Part shown: one piece after another, positions 18,580-28,379 of the stretch
Numbering within the stretch: position 1 is the stretch's first letter
Layout of the letters: the number at the start of each line of letters is the position of its first letter
NCBI GenBank assembly: GCA_945867815.1
Contig: CAMBIX010000004.1
Span: 124,001 to 188,000, forward strand
Source of the DNA: an uncultured Veillonellaceae bacterium
Lineage (GTDB): Bacteria; Bacillota; Negativicutes; Veillonellales; Veillonellaceae
Direction: 5' to 3'
DNA length: 64,000 nt
Translations under genes and position numbers: made by a program
Notes under the pieces: generated by a model
What the model saw: only the letters and a program-made list of their open reading frames with translations
Database searches by the model: none
What the model was told of the DNA's origin: nothing

Positions 18580-19923
18580 CTAAATCGACTGCTTACTTAC
18601 TTTTGCCTTTAAGAGGCGTTTTAACTTTGGGACAAAACGAAAAACCATCTGGTAAATCGCAAAACCAATAGCCACTACAATAGCCCCACTAATAGCTAAG
18701 GCTTCACCACAAGAGTAAATCGCATAGAAGCAATAGACAATAGCTACACCCGTCATAAAGTACATAGCCAAACGCAAACGGCTGGATGCACCTTCTCGTT
18801 TCAACATAAAATGAACGCCAATACAGCACATAATATAAGGTACTACATTAGTAACAACAGCTAAATTAACTAAATTTTCAAATTGCTTATATAAAGATTC
18901 ATCTGTTGTCATAAGCGCCATACCTGTCTGGATAAGCAAAATAATGACAATCCCCCGTACTGGTGAATCCGTCTTATTTACGCGAGCAAACACCTTAGGA
19001 AATAGGCCATTTTCGGCACAGCTTTTAAATACGCGAGACAAGGTAAATTGCCAGCAAAGAATGGCGCCGCAGCAAGAAATAACCATGGCCGCCATAACTG
19101 CATGTCCAATCGTATCATTAAACATATAAGCAAAAGCCAATCCAAAAGGCGCTGTGGAATGCAATAAATCAAGATTCGGTACAATGCCTGCCATAATATT
19201 AGTAGACAATACATAAATCACCGCTACCGCTAGTGTACCAAAGAATGTAGCAATCGGTACATTTCGTTTTGGATTTTCTACGGCATCCATATTAGCTGCT
19301 GCTGATTCAAAACCAAGAAAGCCCCACAAGGTTAAGGCAATAGAATCACTGACTGCATCAAAAAAAGGCAAATGTTGTGGATTCCAAACCGAAATGTATA
19401 AATCAGGACTAAACCAATACCAACCAGCTACGCTGATAAAAAGTACTGGTAAAATAGTCCCCCAAACTGTAATATTACCAATTTGCCCCGTCTTATTGCT
19501 GCCACCAAAATTAAGGACGGCTGCCATCCATAAGAGAGCTATCGTCGCCATACTAACTTGTACAGGCGTTAAGGTAATATCAAATAAAACAGCTGCATAA
19601 CCAACGGCCGAAATAGCAATGGCCACATTGGCAATAACTAGCGAAATGGCATAAGAATAATTTGCCATAAAATGTCCAGTCCTACCAAATGCATATTCGG
19701 AATAACCGCCCATGCCCCCAGTCTTCTGCGTAAACACACCACACTGTGCGAAAATATACGCTAAAATCAACGATCCAAACGCTGTAATTAACCAAGATAA
19801 AACAGAAACGGTACCTACCTCTGCTAATTTGGAAGGTAACATAATAATTCCAGCCCCCATCATATTGGCTGCAACCAATGTGGTTAACTGAAATACTGAC
19901 ATTTTCTTAGCGGTGGTTTTCAT
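18580..19923 (-). CDS. potE: Putrescine/ornithine-type antiporter (PotE-like APC permease)
   Basis: A 12-helix amino acid/polyamine antiporter of 447 aa. The start region (QLTTLVAANMMGAGIIMLP), the GGMGGYSEYAFG loop and IANVAIAISAVGY closely follow the E. coli PotE sequence that I recall, more than CadB or ArcD. PotE exchanges putrescine for ornithine across the inner membrane. No ornithine decarboxylase gene is next to it, so the true substrate pair (ornithine/putrescine or lysine/cadaverine) is inferred. The leader carries two copies of a TACAGTCTGT motif. Confidence 0.82.
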   Translation of the reverse strand: MKTTAKKMSVFQLTTLVAANMMGAGIIMLPSKLAEVGTVSVLSWLITAFGSLILAYIFAQCGVFTQKTGGMGGYSEYAFGRTGHFMANYSYAISLVIANVAIAISAVGYAAVLFDITLTPVQVSMATIALLWMAAVLNFGGSNKTGQIGNITVWGTILPVLFISVAGWYWFSPDLYISVWNPQHLPFFDAVSDSIALTLWGFLGFESAAANMDAVENPKRNVPIATFFGTLAVAVIYVLSTNIMAGIVPNLDLLHSTAPFGLAFAYMFNDTIGHAVMAAMVISCCGAILCWQFTLSRVFKSCAENGLFPKVFARVNKTDSPVRGIVIILLIQTGMALMTTDESLYKQFENLVNLAVVTNVVPYIMCCIGVHFMLKREGASSRLRLAMYFMTGVAIVYCFYAIYSCGEALAISGAIVVAIGFAIYQMVFRFVPKLKRLLKAKVSKQSI

Positions 19924-19942
19924 GTATCAAGCCCCTTTCTTC

Positions 19943-19987
19943 TACAGTCTGTACGCACTCAATTCTCATCATTTTTGTACAGTCTGT
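19943..19987 (-). promoter_or_regulatory. Repeated near-palindromic motif in the potE leader
   Basis: The 10-mer TACAGTCTGT occurs at 19943-19952 and again at 19978-19987, same orientation, 35 bp apart. Each contains the dyad ACAGnCTGT. They lie between the likely promoter and the potE start. A dimeric regulator site or paired RNA elements are possible. Confidence 0.45.
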
Positions 19988-20116
19988 TCATCGTAATGTA
20001 ACCGCCAACAGGCCACCAGTCCGAGCGGGATGTGCTCTGATGTGGTGCCTTGTATTTAATTATGCCTTATTCTACCATTGATTTTTTCAATTGAAAAGCA
20101 AAAATCCAGCAAAAAT

Positions 20117-20163
20117 AAAAGTCCTGCCAATCCAATTACTTACTGGTTTGACAAGACTTTTTT
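20117..20163 (-). terminator. Second hairpin after argH
   Basis: On the minus strand AAAAGTCTTGTCAA pairs fully (with G-U pairs) with TTGGCAGGACTTTT and continues into ATTTTT. It separates argGH from potE. Confidence 0.65.
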
Positions 20164-20212
20164 CATAAGCGCCTCAAAACGTCCGTTATCACTATGTTTT
20201 TGTCTTTATAAA

Positions 20213-20240
20213 ATAAAAACCCGCTCTATTCCTAGAGCGA
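20213..20240 (-). terminator. Terminator of argGH
   Basis: CGCTCTA/TAGAGCG stem with a 4-nt loop, followed on the minus strand by GGTTTTTATTTT. Confidence 0.75.
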
Positions 20241-20322
20241 ATTTTTACACATATTGTTAATATTCTATACTTACAAATATTCTCAGGTCTACTAAAGCGA
20301 CATCTGACAAGCTAAGACTAGC

Positions 20323-21744
20323 TTACAGCATATGAAGCTGCTCAGCCCAAGCATGAAGCTGTTTTTCCTGCACCTCTATGCTAGCCTTACCATGTACTCG
20401 CTGCCGTTCTACACATTCTGGTGCGGTGCCACTATAATTCTTCCGGCCTGCAATACACGCCGGAATAGAAATCGCATTAAATATATCTTCTTCGAAATAA
20501 GGCGAAATGCCTTTAAAATCCTCTAAAGATAAATCTAACAACACGCAACCTTTTTCAATACAATGCTGTACCGCAGCGCCAACAATAGCATGAGCTTCCC
20601 TAAAAGGTACACCTTTCTTAGCCAAATAATCTGCCATATCCGTTGCATTAGAAAAGTCGTCATCTAGGACTTTACGCATATGGTCACCATTTACCTTCAT
20701 ATGCCGAAGCATATCTGCCGTAATGGATAAACCAAAATGTAAGGTATCAACGGCATCAAATAAACCTTCCTTATCTTCTTGCATATCCTTATCATAAGTT
20801 AATGGCAGCCCCTTCATCATAGTTAAAAGCCCCATTAAATGGCCATAAATACGACCCGTCTTACCACGTACTAATTCACACACATCAGGGTTCTTCTTCT
20901 GTGGCATAATACTAGAACCCGTACAGTGAGCATCATCTAATTCAATAAAATTAAATTCATTAGTAGACCAAATAATGAGTTCTTCACTAAGACGACTCAA
21001 ATGCATCATAACCATAGAAGCAAAGTGTAAGAATTCCAATACATAATCCCTATCACTAACTGCATCCATGCTGTTTTCATAAATAGAAGAAAAATGTAAT
21101 AAATCTTGAGTAATGGTCTGGTCTATCGGATACGTCGTTCCTGCCAAAGCCCCAGCTCCTAGAGGCATAACATCAGCATAATCAAAAATAAGACCTAAGC
21201 GTTTAAAGTCCCGATTAAACATAGAGAAATAAGCCATCATATGATGAGCAAACAAAACCGGCTGCGCCCGCTGCATATGCGTATAACCAGGCATAATCAC
21301 CTCTTTATACTTTTCAGACACTTCTAGCAGGGCTTTTTCCATATCAATAAGGAGCTCACCCATATGAAGAACCGATTTGCGCACGTACATATGCAGGTCA
21401 ACAGCACATTGGTCATTACGACTCCGCCCCGTATGCAAACGGCCACCCGCTTCACCAATGGCATCTGTTAAGCGTTTTTCAATATTCATATGAATATCCT
21501 CTAAGGCTACGGAAAAATCAAAAGTGCCTGCATCAATTTGTTTTTCTATTGCATCAAGTCCCTTAATAATAGCCTTAGCATCGATACCCGAAATAATCCC
21601 CTGCTTAGCTAACATAGTCGCATGCGCCTTACTACCGGCAATATCTTCTTTATACATACGGGAATCAAAAGCGATAGAAGATGTAAAATCCTCTACCGCT
21701 TTATCTGTCCCTTTGGTGAATCGTCCGCCCCAAAGTTTTGCCAT
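20323..21744 (-). CDS. argH: Argininosuccinate lyase
   Basis: Cleaves argininosuccinate to arginine and fumarate, the last step of arginine synthesis. The 473-aa protein shows the N-terminal [23 protein letters not shown] near residue 108, TYPIDQ and the fumarase-family signature GSSIMPQKKNPD near 280. Its ATG overlaps the argG stop (TAATG), so the two are translated together. Confidence 0.98.
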   Translation of the reverse strand: MAKLWGGRFTKGTDKAVEDFTSSIAFDSRMYKEDIAGSKAHATMLAKQGIISGIDAKAIIKGLDAIEKQIDAGTFDFSVALEDIHMNIEKRLTDAIGEAGGRLHTGRSRNDQCAVDLHMYVRKSVLHMGELLIDMEKALLEVSEKYKEVIMPGYTHMQRAQPVLFAHHMMAYFSMFNRDFKRLGLIFDYADVMPLGAGALAGTTYPIDQTITQDLLHFSSIYENSMDAVSDRDYVLEFLHFASMVMMHLSRLSEELIIWSTNEFNFIELDDAHCTGSSIMPQKKNPDVCELVRGKTGRIYGHLMGLLTMMKGLPLTYDKDMQEDKEGLFDAVDTLHFGLSITADMLRHMKVNGDHMRKVLDDDFSNATDMADYLAKKGVPFREAHAIVGAAVQHCIEKGCVLLDLSLEDFKGISPYFEEDIFNAISIPACIAGRKNYSGTAPECVERQRVHGKASIEVQEKQLHAWAEQLHML

Positions 21745-22955
21745 TATAAACCTGCCTTTTCCTTCATCAATGCATTAATCTTAAGTGGCAAGCCGAACAA
21801 GTTAATAAACCCTTCTGCATCAGCCTGATTATATACATCATCTTCTTCAAATGTTACAAATTCTTGACTATACAAGGAATAAGGAGACGTAGCTCCAGCA
21901 CTAATAATATTCCCCTTATATAATTTCAAAGTCACTTGTCCAGTTACTGTTTTTTGCGTATTATCAACAAATGCTTGCAAAGCATCCATTAAAGGAGAGA
22001 ACCACATACCATCATAAACAAGTTCTGCAAATTTATTAGCTACCATTTCTTTGAAGTGGTAAGTCGCCCGATCTAAGCATAAATATTCCATTTCCCGATG
22101 GGCATACATAATAATCGCTCCGCCTGGATTTTCATAAACACCACGAGACTTCATGCCTACCAACCGATTTTCTACAATATCAACAATACCAATACCATTA
22201 GCAGCCCCCAATTCATTTAGGGTTGTTAATAATTCCAATGGTGTGCCTGTCTTGCCATTAACCGCTACTGGTACGCCTTCCTTGAAGTCGATAGTTACCG
22301 TCGTATCTTTATCCGGTGCGTCTTCTGGTTTTTTAGTTACCAAATATACATCGTCTTTTGGTGCGTTCTTAGGATCTTCTAAATCGCCACCTTCATGGGA
22401 TAAATGCCATACATTCTGATCCATACTGTAAGGATGAGATTTAGTGGCAACAACAGGAATGTTATGTTTGGCTGCAAATTCCATACAGTCTTCCCGCGAT
22501 TTTAAATCCCATTCCCGCCAAGGAGCAATAATCTTTGTATTCGGAGCTAACGCCTTAATGGCTAATTCAAAACGTACTTGGTCATTGCCTTTACCTGTAG
22601 CACCGTGAGCAATCGCATCAGCACCTTCTTGCTTGGCAATTTCTACTAATTTTTTAGCAATTAATGGACGAGCAAAAGAAGTACCTAATAAATATTTACC
22701 TTCATATACAGCACCCGCTTTTACTGTTGGCCAAATATAATCAGCTACAAATTCTTCTTGTACATCTAAGATAAAGGCTTTAGATGCACCGGATGCAATA
22801 GCTTTCTTTTCTACGGCTGGATAATCTTCCGGCTGGCCTAAATTACAGCAAACAGCAATAACTTCACAACCATAATTTTCTTTTAACCAAGGAATAATAA
22901 CTGATGTATCTAATCCACCAGAATAGGCTAATACAACTTTCTTAATCTGACTCAT
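21744..22955 (-). CDS. argG: Argininosuccinate synthase
   Basis: Condenses citrulline and aspartate with ATP to argininosuccinate. The start is the ATG at 22955 ([18 protein letters not shown]), which puts the PP-loop [10 protein letters not shown] near the N-terminus and has GAGAGGTG upstream; the longer frame to 23045 runs into the promoter. 403 aa, normal length. [15 protein letters not shown]-type segment is present ([14 protein letters not shown]). First gene of the argGH operon. Confidence 0.98.
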   Translation of the reverse strand: MSQIKKVVLAYSGGLDTSVIIPWLKENYGCEVIAVCCNLGQPEDYPAVEKKAIASGASKAFILDVQEEFVADYIWPTVKAGAVYEGKYLLGTSFARPLIAKKLVEIAKQEGADAIAHGATGKGNDQVRFELAIKALAPNTKIIAPWREWDLKSREDCMEFAAKHNIPVVATKSHPYSMDQNVWHLSHEGGDLEDPKNAPKDDVYLVTKKPEDAPDKDTTVTIDFKEGVPVAVNGKTGTPLELLTTLNELGAANGIGIVDIVENRLVGMKSRGVYENPGGAIIMYAHREMEYLCLDRATYHFKEMVANKFAELVYDGMWFSPLMDALQAFVDNTQKTVTGQVTLKLYKGNIISAGATSPYSLYSQEFVTFEEDDVYNQADAEGFINLFGLPLKINALMKEKAGL

Positions 22956-23010
22956 ACGTAACACCTCTCGCACTATTATGTATCTATAAAACAAAACGTT
23001 TATTTCTATG

Positions 23011-23045
23011 CGTTTTATTATACATACAGTTGTATAATAATGCAA
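23011..23045 (-). promoter_or_regulatory. argG promoter with overlapping palindromic operator
   Basis: Minus strand TTGCAT, 17-bp spacer, TATAAT. A perfect 10-bp inverted repeat (TTATTATACA, 6-bp centre, TGTATAATAA, 23015-23040) covers the spacer and -10, which is where a repressor would act. ArgR is the natural candidate, but the sites do not match the ARG-box consensus cleanly. Confidence 0.65.
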
Positions 23046-23050
23046 GCTTT

Positions 23051-23863
23051 TTACTTATTTTCTTTTGTTACATAATGTAAAAGTCCCATACGCTGATTTT
23101 CTATTTCTGTATACATATGCATTGTAAGGTCAGCCCGACTTTGGCTAGCGGCTCCAATAAGTAGAGCGGCTACCCGCCCTACGTACTCATCGGCTGATTG
23201 ATAACCAATTTCCTGCAAATAGCTAAGTTCCTTATCGGCCAAGGCCTGCATAAGCAATGTATTCTGCTCAATAGATACATCTTCACGATTGATAGTTCGC
23301 GTCGGCAATAAATTACCAGCCCCTATAATAGCTACTCGCCGTGATGTATCTTGACTAGCCGATACCAATACACAACCTAATGTATATAAATCCTCGTAAG
23401 AAATGCGCCCTACGGTTAACCGTACAATCTGTTTAGCACCGATGCCAGCTTCTTTTAAAAAATATAAAGGAATAAGTGCCGTTGGATGTAATAAATAATC
23501 AGACACAGATAAGGTCGGCATCTGTTCTAAGATATTCATTAAAGGTACACCAAACAACCGGCTCTTGCTAATAATTCTATTTAAAAGAATACTATCCGTT
23601 TCCATCCCTAATGATGCCATCGTGTCATTATCTACCGTTAATTCGCCTCGAAGCCGCGGCTGCGGGCTGTATCCGACTGCATCAGGCAACATATATTGAT
23701 AACGACTAAAAACAACTACCGTCTGTGGTTTTGTCGCCTTAACAGCTTTAGCTAAGAGACGCATCTGTTGAATCAAGGTTCCATAAGCCTGACTATCCTT
23801 CTGACTACTCCCTAAATTCGGAACGGGCCAAAATGATACACTAACTACTTGTCCTGCTTTCAT
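23051..23863 (-). CDS. LigB/class III extradiol dioxygenase-like protein, possibly degenerate
   Basis: A 270-aa protein whose layout recalls the LigB/MEMO family: a [15 protein letters not shown] strand where the family has a SPHG-type metal-binding loop, a [11 protein letters not shown] segment near residue 127, and a strand/loop [14 protein letters not shown] where the family has SGDLSH. The usual metal-binding histidines in the first and last motifs seem to be replaced, so it may not be a dioxygenase. It ends 5 bp before the argG promoter region and is transcribed the same way. Function unknown; assignment tentative. Confidence 0.5.
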   Translation of the reverse strand: MKAGQVVSVSFWPVPNLGSSQKDSQAYGTLIQQMRLLAKAVKATKPQTVVVFSRYQYMLPDAVGYSPQPRLRGELTVDNDTMASLGMETDSILLNRIISKSRLFGVPLMNILEQMPTLSVSDYLLHPTALIPLYFLKEAGIGAKQIVRLTVGRISYEDLYTLGCVLVSASQDTSRRVAIIGAGNLLPTRTINREDVSIEQNTLLMQALADKELSYLQEIGYQSADEYVGRVAALLIGAASQSRADLTMHMYTEIENQRMGLLHYVTKENK

Positions 23864-24130
23864 ACTTGTTACTCCAACTTCTTTTTTCTACATCCGTTTT
23901 ATTTAGCTGGTACACATACTCCTGTGTAAGCTTTTATCTATGCTTATTATACTATGATTTCTATCCAATTTAGACAGCATTTAATCACACGCTCAAGAAA
24001 TCCTATAACGATTTTTCATACCCCATGCATCAAATGCATAAGACCCCAAAAACACCAGTAGGCAAAAAGGCAAAAAGCGAAGCCATCTTTAAGAAAGCTT
24101 CGCTCAAATTAGACTATTTTATTTTTCACC

Positions 24131-24946
24131 TTACTCCTCAGAGGTCTTACGCAAGTGCAGACTTTCATGGGCATACTTTTCCACACTGTCCTTAGGAATA
24201 TAGCCTTGTTCCGCCATCAGCCCAAGAACAATACGCTGGCGATTCTTGGCTTCTCGTAAATTAGTAAACGGATTATAGTAGGTGGGAGCCTGTGGCAAAC
24301 CAGCCAACAAAGCCGCCTGTGGAATCGTTAGTTCTGCTGGTGTCGTATCAAAATACCCCTTAGCTGCCGCTTTAATACCATAGTAATTATTTCCATAATA
24401 AATGGAATTTAAATACATAGTAATGATTTCATCTTTGCTATAATCATGTTCCATCAAAAAGGCTAATAGAACCTCTTCCATTTTACGAGAAAGAATACGC
24501 TTAGATGATAAAAATAAGTTTTTCACTAGCTGCTGGGTTATGGTACTACCACCTTCCATAGTCTGACCAGCCACCACATTCGTATACAAGGCTCTTACAA
24601 TGCCAAAAGTATCAATGGCGCCATGTTCATAAAAACGCTTATCTTCGGTAGCTACTAAGGCATCCTTCATAGATTGTGCTATGCCCTTACTTGTCACTTG
24701 CTGTGATGGTGGCACCCGTTTATCTAAGGCCTCACTAACCGCCTGTCTAAAATGAAATAAACGAGCAATACGCTGACTCCGCGTCATCTGATCTTCGCTA
24801 GATTCTATATGCTGTTCAATTGCCGTCTGTGGCGCTTTCGTATCTATCCCCTTATCTACATGATAACCCGAAAACATATACAAACTGCCTAATATGACTA
24901 CAATTGGTACTGCTATTTTCCCTAAAGTCTTTATTAATCGTATCAT
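24131..24946 (-). CDS. Monofunctional peptidoglycan transglycosylase (GT51)
   Basis: Polymerises lipid II into glycan strands on the outer face of the cytoplasmic membrane. One N-terminal transmembrane helix (residues 10-26), then the GT51 motifs: ATEDKRFYEHGAID with Glu101, GGSTITQQLVKNL near 132, RKMEEVLLAF with the second Glu near 157 and LNSIYYGNNYYGI. The 271-aa length leaves no room for a transpeptidase domain. I see no clear Shine-Dalgarno before the ATG. Confidence 0.93.
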   Translation of the reverse strand: MIRLIKTLGKIAVPIVVILGSLYMFSGYHVDKGIDTKAPQTAIEQHIESSEDQMTRSQRIARLFHFRQAVSEALDKRVPPSQQVTSKGIAQSMKDALVATEDKRFYEHGAIDTFGIVRALYTNVVAGQTMEGGSTITQQLVKNLFLSSKRILSRKMEEVLLAFLMEHDYSKDEIITMYLNSIYYGNNYYGIKAAAKGYFDTTPAELTIPQAALLAGLPQAPTYYNPFTNLREAKNRQRIVLGLMAEQGYIPKDSVEKYAHESLHLRKTSEE

Positions 24947-24994
24947 AGTTGTATATTATCATGTATTCAAACTTTAGACCACATCTTTTAAAAC

Positions 24995-25049
24995 AAAAGA
25001 CACATAAACTCTTCTTACCCACTGGTATTTACAAGTCTATGTGCCTTTT
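24995..25049 (-). terminator. Terminator downstream of ptsHI
   Basis: On the minus strand AAAAGGCACATA pairs with TATGTGTCTTTT (one G-U) and is followed by a short T-rich stretch. Confidence 0.55.
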
Positions 25050-25104
25050 ACTATTATCTTTAAAACCGTGTATTTATGCCAAATAACATCCAGCCACTTT
25101 TGAG

Positions 25105-25297
25105 GATTAAGGGTGCTCCTAAGAGCGCCTTGCTTAATCGTCTAGCCCAAACTTACACCTTGCCCTTATTATCCTATTGGAGTCGTATGGTTATTCCCGC
25201 AGACGCTTATGCTAAGTAACATTCATACAAATTCGAGGATTTTTTTTTGGTACTCCTGAGAGCGACTTGCGTAAGAACGGAGTCTCGAAGGAGTGCC
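25105..25297. repeat. Pair of related hairpins downstream of ptsH
   Basis: Two hairpins, 25105-25139 (GATTAAG.../...CTTAATC) and 25249-25297 (GGTACTCC.../...GGAGTGCC), share a similar inner string: GGTGCTCCTAAGAGCGCCTT in the first and GGTACTCCTGAGAGCGACTT in the second. About 110 bp without a gene lie between. They look like two diverged copies of one small repeat. Confidence 0.5.
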
Positions 25298-25307
25298 CCA
25301 ATCCGCA

Positions 25308-25568
25308 TTAATCATGTTCTGTCGTCAAAAATTCTTTCAAAACCTTCAATGCGTCTGCTTCATCAGGGCCATCAGCTGTCAAGAGTACTTCTGTTCCCTT
25401 TGTAGCGCCTAAAGTCAATACGGTCAAAATAGACTTAGCATCAGCCTTTTTATCACCACATTCCAAAGAAATCTTAGACTGATACTTAGCTGCTAGTTGT
25501 GTAAAAGCGGTTGCTGGACGCGCATGTAAACCTGATTCGTTTGTAATGACTACTTTTTCCTGTACCAT
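25308..25568 (-). CDS. ptsH: Phosphocarrier protein HPr
   Basis: Carries phosphate from enzyme I to sugar-specific PTS enzymes. 86 aa with the active-site His15 in NESGLHARPAT and Ser46 in DAKSILTVL, the site phosphorylated by HPr kinase in firmicutes. It follows ptsI by 29 bp. It would serve the fructose IIABC encoded at 29.9-31.9 kb. Confidence 0.98.
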   Translation of the reverse strand: MVQEKVVITNESGLHARPATAFTQLAAKYQSKISLECGDKKADAKSILTVLTLGATKGTEVLLTADGPDEADALKVLKEFLTTEHD

Positions 25569-25597
25569 AATAACTTCTCCTTTTATATACTATAAAC

Positions 25598-27328
25598 TTA
25601 TAAATTAAGACCACGTTTTTCTAATTCTGTTTTTGCTAAATTCAATACCGACTCAGCCGTATCCATGAACAAAGCTAGGCTCGCAATTTTCTGGCATTCT
25701 TGTAAGGTAACTGATCGAATAATATGTTTAACCATAGGAATAGATGCTGCATTCATACTAAACTCATCTAACCCTAAGCCTAATAAAATCATCGTTGTTA
25801 CTGGATCGCCTGCCATCTCGCCGCACATACCTGTTATCTTATTATATTTATGAGAGGCATCAATGGTATTTTTTATCAAGTGCAATACGGATGGGTGTAA
25901 TGGCTGATATAAATGACTAATCCGTTCATTCATACGGTCTACCGCTAAGGTATACTGGCACAAATCGTTAGTACCGATGCTAAAGAAATCTACATAAGGA
26001 ACAAAATACTCTGCTGAAATAGCCACAGCTGGAATTTCTACCATAATACCTACTGGTAATTGATCATCAAAAGGCGTTCCTTCTTGACGAAGTTCTTCCT
26101 TCATTTCATTCAAAATAGCATTTGCTGCCTTGACTTCTTCTACACTAGAAATCATAGGGTACATGACCGACAGTTTACCATAAGCACTAGCTTTTAATAC
26201 AGCCTTTAATTGGGTGCGTAAAATGTCTGGATGGCGCAAGCAGATACGAATAGCCCGATAACCTAAGAAGGGATTCATTTCCTTAGGTAGATTCAAACAC
26301 TTTAACTCTTTATCGCCACCAATATCCATGGTACGAATAACCACTGGTTGACCTTCCATTGCCTCTGCGGCCTGCTTATAGGTAGCAAACTGTTTATCCA
26401 GCGATGGCAATTCATCATTTTCCATATACAGGAATTCCGTACGGAACAAGCCAACACCAGTGCCTCCCACCTGTTTAATTCGCTCTATATCCCGTACCTT
26501 ACCCATATTGCCATATAACAAAACAGCATGTCCATCCTTTGTTACCGCCTCTAATTTAGCTGTGTTCTTAAGCTCTTGCACCTGTCTTTGGTAATTATCA
26601 GCTTTTACTGCATATTCTTGCCATTCTGTCTCTGTTGGATCTAACAGAACTTCCCCTTCAGAACCTTTAACAATGGCTCTTGCACCGTCTGTAAAAGAAT
26701 CAATATAGCCAACGCCCATAACAGCTGGAATCTCTAAGGTACGAGCCATGATAGCCGCATGGCTGGTTGGTCCACCACAAGCCGTTACGATCCCTTTTAC
26801 TAATCTTTTATCTAAAGAAGCTGTATCTGATGGCGTCAAATCATTAGCTACCAAAATCACTTCTTCCGTTAGGTGGGACAAACCTAGCGGCGTCATTCCC
26901 AGCACATTACGTAACAAGCGATCACCAATATCTTTAATATCAGCGCCACGAGCTCGCATATACTCATCATCCATAGCCGAAAACACAGCCGCAAACTGTT
27001 CTACAGTCCGACTAACTGCTTCCGCTGCCGTACATTGTTCACTAGCCACTAGATTCTTAGCCTCATCAATAAGAGCTGGATCCTGTGCTATCAAAATATG
27101 CGCATCAAAGATAGCACTTTCCTTTTTCCCCATTGTCTGTGCCGTTTTATCTCGAATGGCCTCTAATTGGGCTACGGTCTTATCCAGTGCTGCCATAATT
27201 TGAGCTTGTTCGTCCGCAACAGCTGACTCTTCAATCTTATCCTTTGGTATAACTACATCCTCATGAGTATATACATACACCTTACCAAGGCCAATACCAC
27301 GCGCTCCTGATATACCACGTACAATCAT
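25598..27328 (-). CDS. ptsI: PTS enzyme I
   Basis: Takes phosphate from PEP and passes it to HPr. The 576-aa protein has the phospho-His190 in GGPTSHAAIMA, the PEP-binding GVGLFRTEFLYM near 290 and the C-terminal signatures FFSIGTNDLCQYTL and GMCGEMAGDP. It precedes ptsH here (ptsI-ptsH order), the reverse of the usual order in enteric bacteria and bacilli. Confidence 0.98.
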   Translation of the reverse strand: MIVRGISGARGIGLGKVYVYTHEDVVIPKDKIEESAVADEQAQIMAALDKTVAQLEAIRDKTAQTMGKKESAIFDAHILIAQDPALIDEAKNLVASEQCTAAEAVSRTVEQFAAVFSAMDDEYMRARGADIKDIGDRLLRNVLGMTPLGLSHLTEEVILVANDLTPSDTASLDKRLVKGIVTACGGPTSHAAIMARTLEIPAVMGVGYIDSFTDGARAIVKGSEGEVLLDPTETEWQEYAVKADNYQRQVQELKNTAKLEAVTKDGHAVLLYGNMGKVRDIERIKQVGGTGVGLFRTEFLYMENDELPSLDKQFATYKQAAEAMEGQPVVIRTMDIGGDKELKCLNLPKEMNPFLGYRAIRICLRHPDILRTQLKAVLKASAYGKLSVMYPMISSVEEVKAANAILNEMKEELRQEGTPFDDQLPVGIMVEIPAVAISAEYFVPYVDFFSIGTNDLCQYTLAVDRMNERISHLYQPLHPSVLHLIKNTIDASHKYNKITGMCGEMAGDPVTTMILLGLGLDEFSMNAASIPMVKHIIRSVTLQECQKIASLALFMDTAESVLNLAKTELEKRGLNL

Positions 27329-27471
27329 TATCGTCCCACCTTTCTCTTACTTTCTTATAAATCACAACTTTATTTATTCTTTATAATCTAAGCCTAATGC
27401 TTACTTATCTCTACTAAATAGCTAAATACATAAGTATCTGCTATAAGTTGCCTTAATTCAAATTCAAATAC

Positions 27472-28311
27472 CTATAAATCAATATCTGTTTCAAACACAA
27501 TGACTGCTGGCCCTGTCATTAACACCGTACCATCTTCCTTGTATTCAATATGTAAAGTTCCTAAATAGAGTTCTACGTCAACATTTCTATCAGTATACCC
27601 ATTTTCATAAGACATAACTGCTGAACCACAAGACCCTGTCCCGCAAGCCAAGGTAGCGCCAGCCCCTCGTTCCCAAGTGCGAATCTTAATATGATTCTTG
27701 TCTACTACTTCTACAAAATTAACATTTGTCCCTTTGGGAAAAGCCTTGTATTTTTCAATTTTAGGACCCATTTGCGTAACATCAATAGTCGATACATCAT
27801 CTACATAAACTTCTGTATGCGGAACACCCATAAGAACAGAACTGACCAATAGCTTTTGTCCATCAATAGTAATCGGATACTGTTTTACCTTATCCATTGG
27901 CTGTTCTGTCAGCATAGGAATCTCTTTTGGTGCAAAAAAAGGTTTACCCATGTCAACAGTAACCTGTGTAACAAGGCCATTTTCTACGGTCAAGGTTGGT
28001 TTCATAATGCCAGCTAAGGTTTCAATAGTAAAAGAAGTCCCCTTAACTTCGCCCTGTTCATAGGCATATTTAGCAAAGCATCGAATACCATTACCACACA
28101 TTTCCGCTTCACTGCCATCGGCATTAATAATACGCATACGCACATCAGCCACGTCTGATGTAGTAATAATAATCAAGCCATCAGCACCAATACCCGTATG
28201 GCGGTCACACCACTTTCTTGCCGCTGCCGCATAATCTTTGGTCTGACCTTCTACCTTATCTGTAAAAACAATAAAATCATTGCCTAGTCCATGCATCTTT
28301 GTTACTTTCAT
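27472..28311 (-). CDS. dapF: Diaminopimelate epimerase
   Basis: Converts LL- to meso-diaminopimelate for lysine and peptidoglycan. The two catalytic cysteines are Cys72 in EMCGNGIRC and Cys223 in ACGTGSCGS. 279 aa, and the start MKVTKMHGLGND is right for the family. Its Shine-Dalgarno AAGGAGG is 24 nt upstream, too far unless the hairpin at 28320-28335 folds and brings it close. Confidence 0.97.
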   Translation of the reverse strand: MKVTKMHGLGNDFIVFTDKVEGQTKDYAAAARKWCDRHTGIGADGLIIITTSDVADVRMRIINADGSEAEMCGNGIRCFAKYAYEQGEVKGTSFTIETLAGIMKPTLTVENGLVTQVTVDMGKPFFAPKEIPMLTEQPMDKVKQYPITIDGQKLLVSSVLMGVPHTEVYVDDVSTIDVTQMGPKIEKYKAFPKGTNVNFVEVVDKNHIKIRTWERGAGATLACGTGSCGSAVMSYENGYTDRNVDVELYLGTLHIEYKEDGTVLMTGPAVIVFETDIDL

Positions 28312-28342
28312 ATGATTTACTGCCTTTGTAGGCAGCCTCCTT
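28312..28342 (-). promoter_or_regulatory. Hairpin between Shine-Dalgarno and start codon of dapF
   Basis: On the minus strand AAGGAGG (28336-28342) is followed directly by CTGCC-TACAAA-GGCAG (28320-28335), then 8 nt to the ATG. Folding the stem would shorten the effective spacing from 24 to 8 nt. An alternative, weaker site is AAAGG inside the hairpin, 11 nt from the ATG. Confidence 0.6.
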
Positions 28343-28379
28343 ATTGTAATACATATATAAAATCACATATATTATAGCA

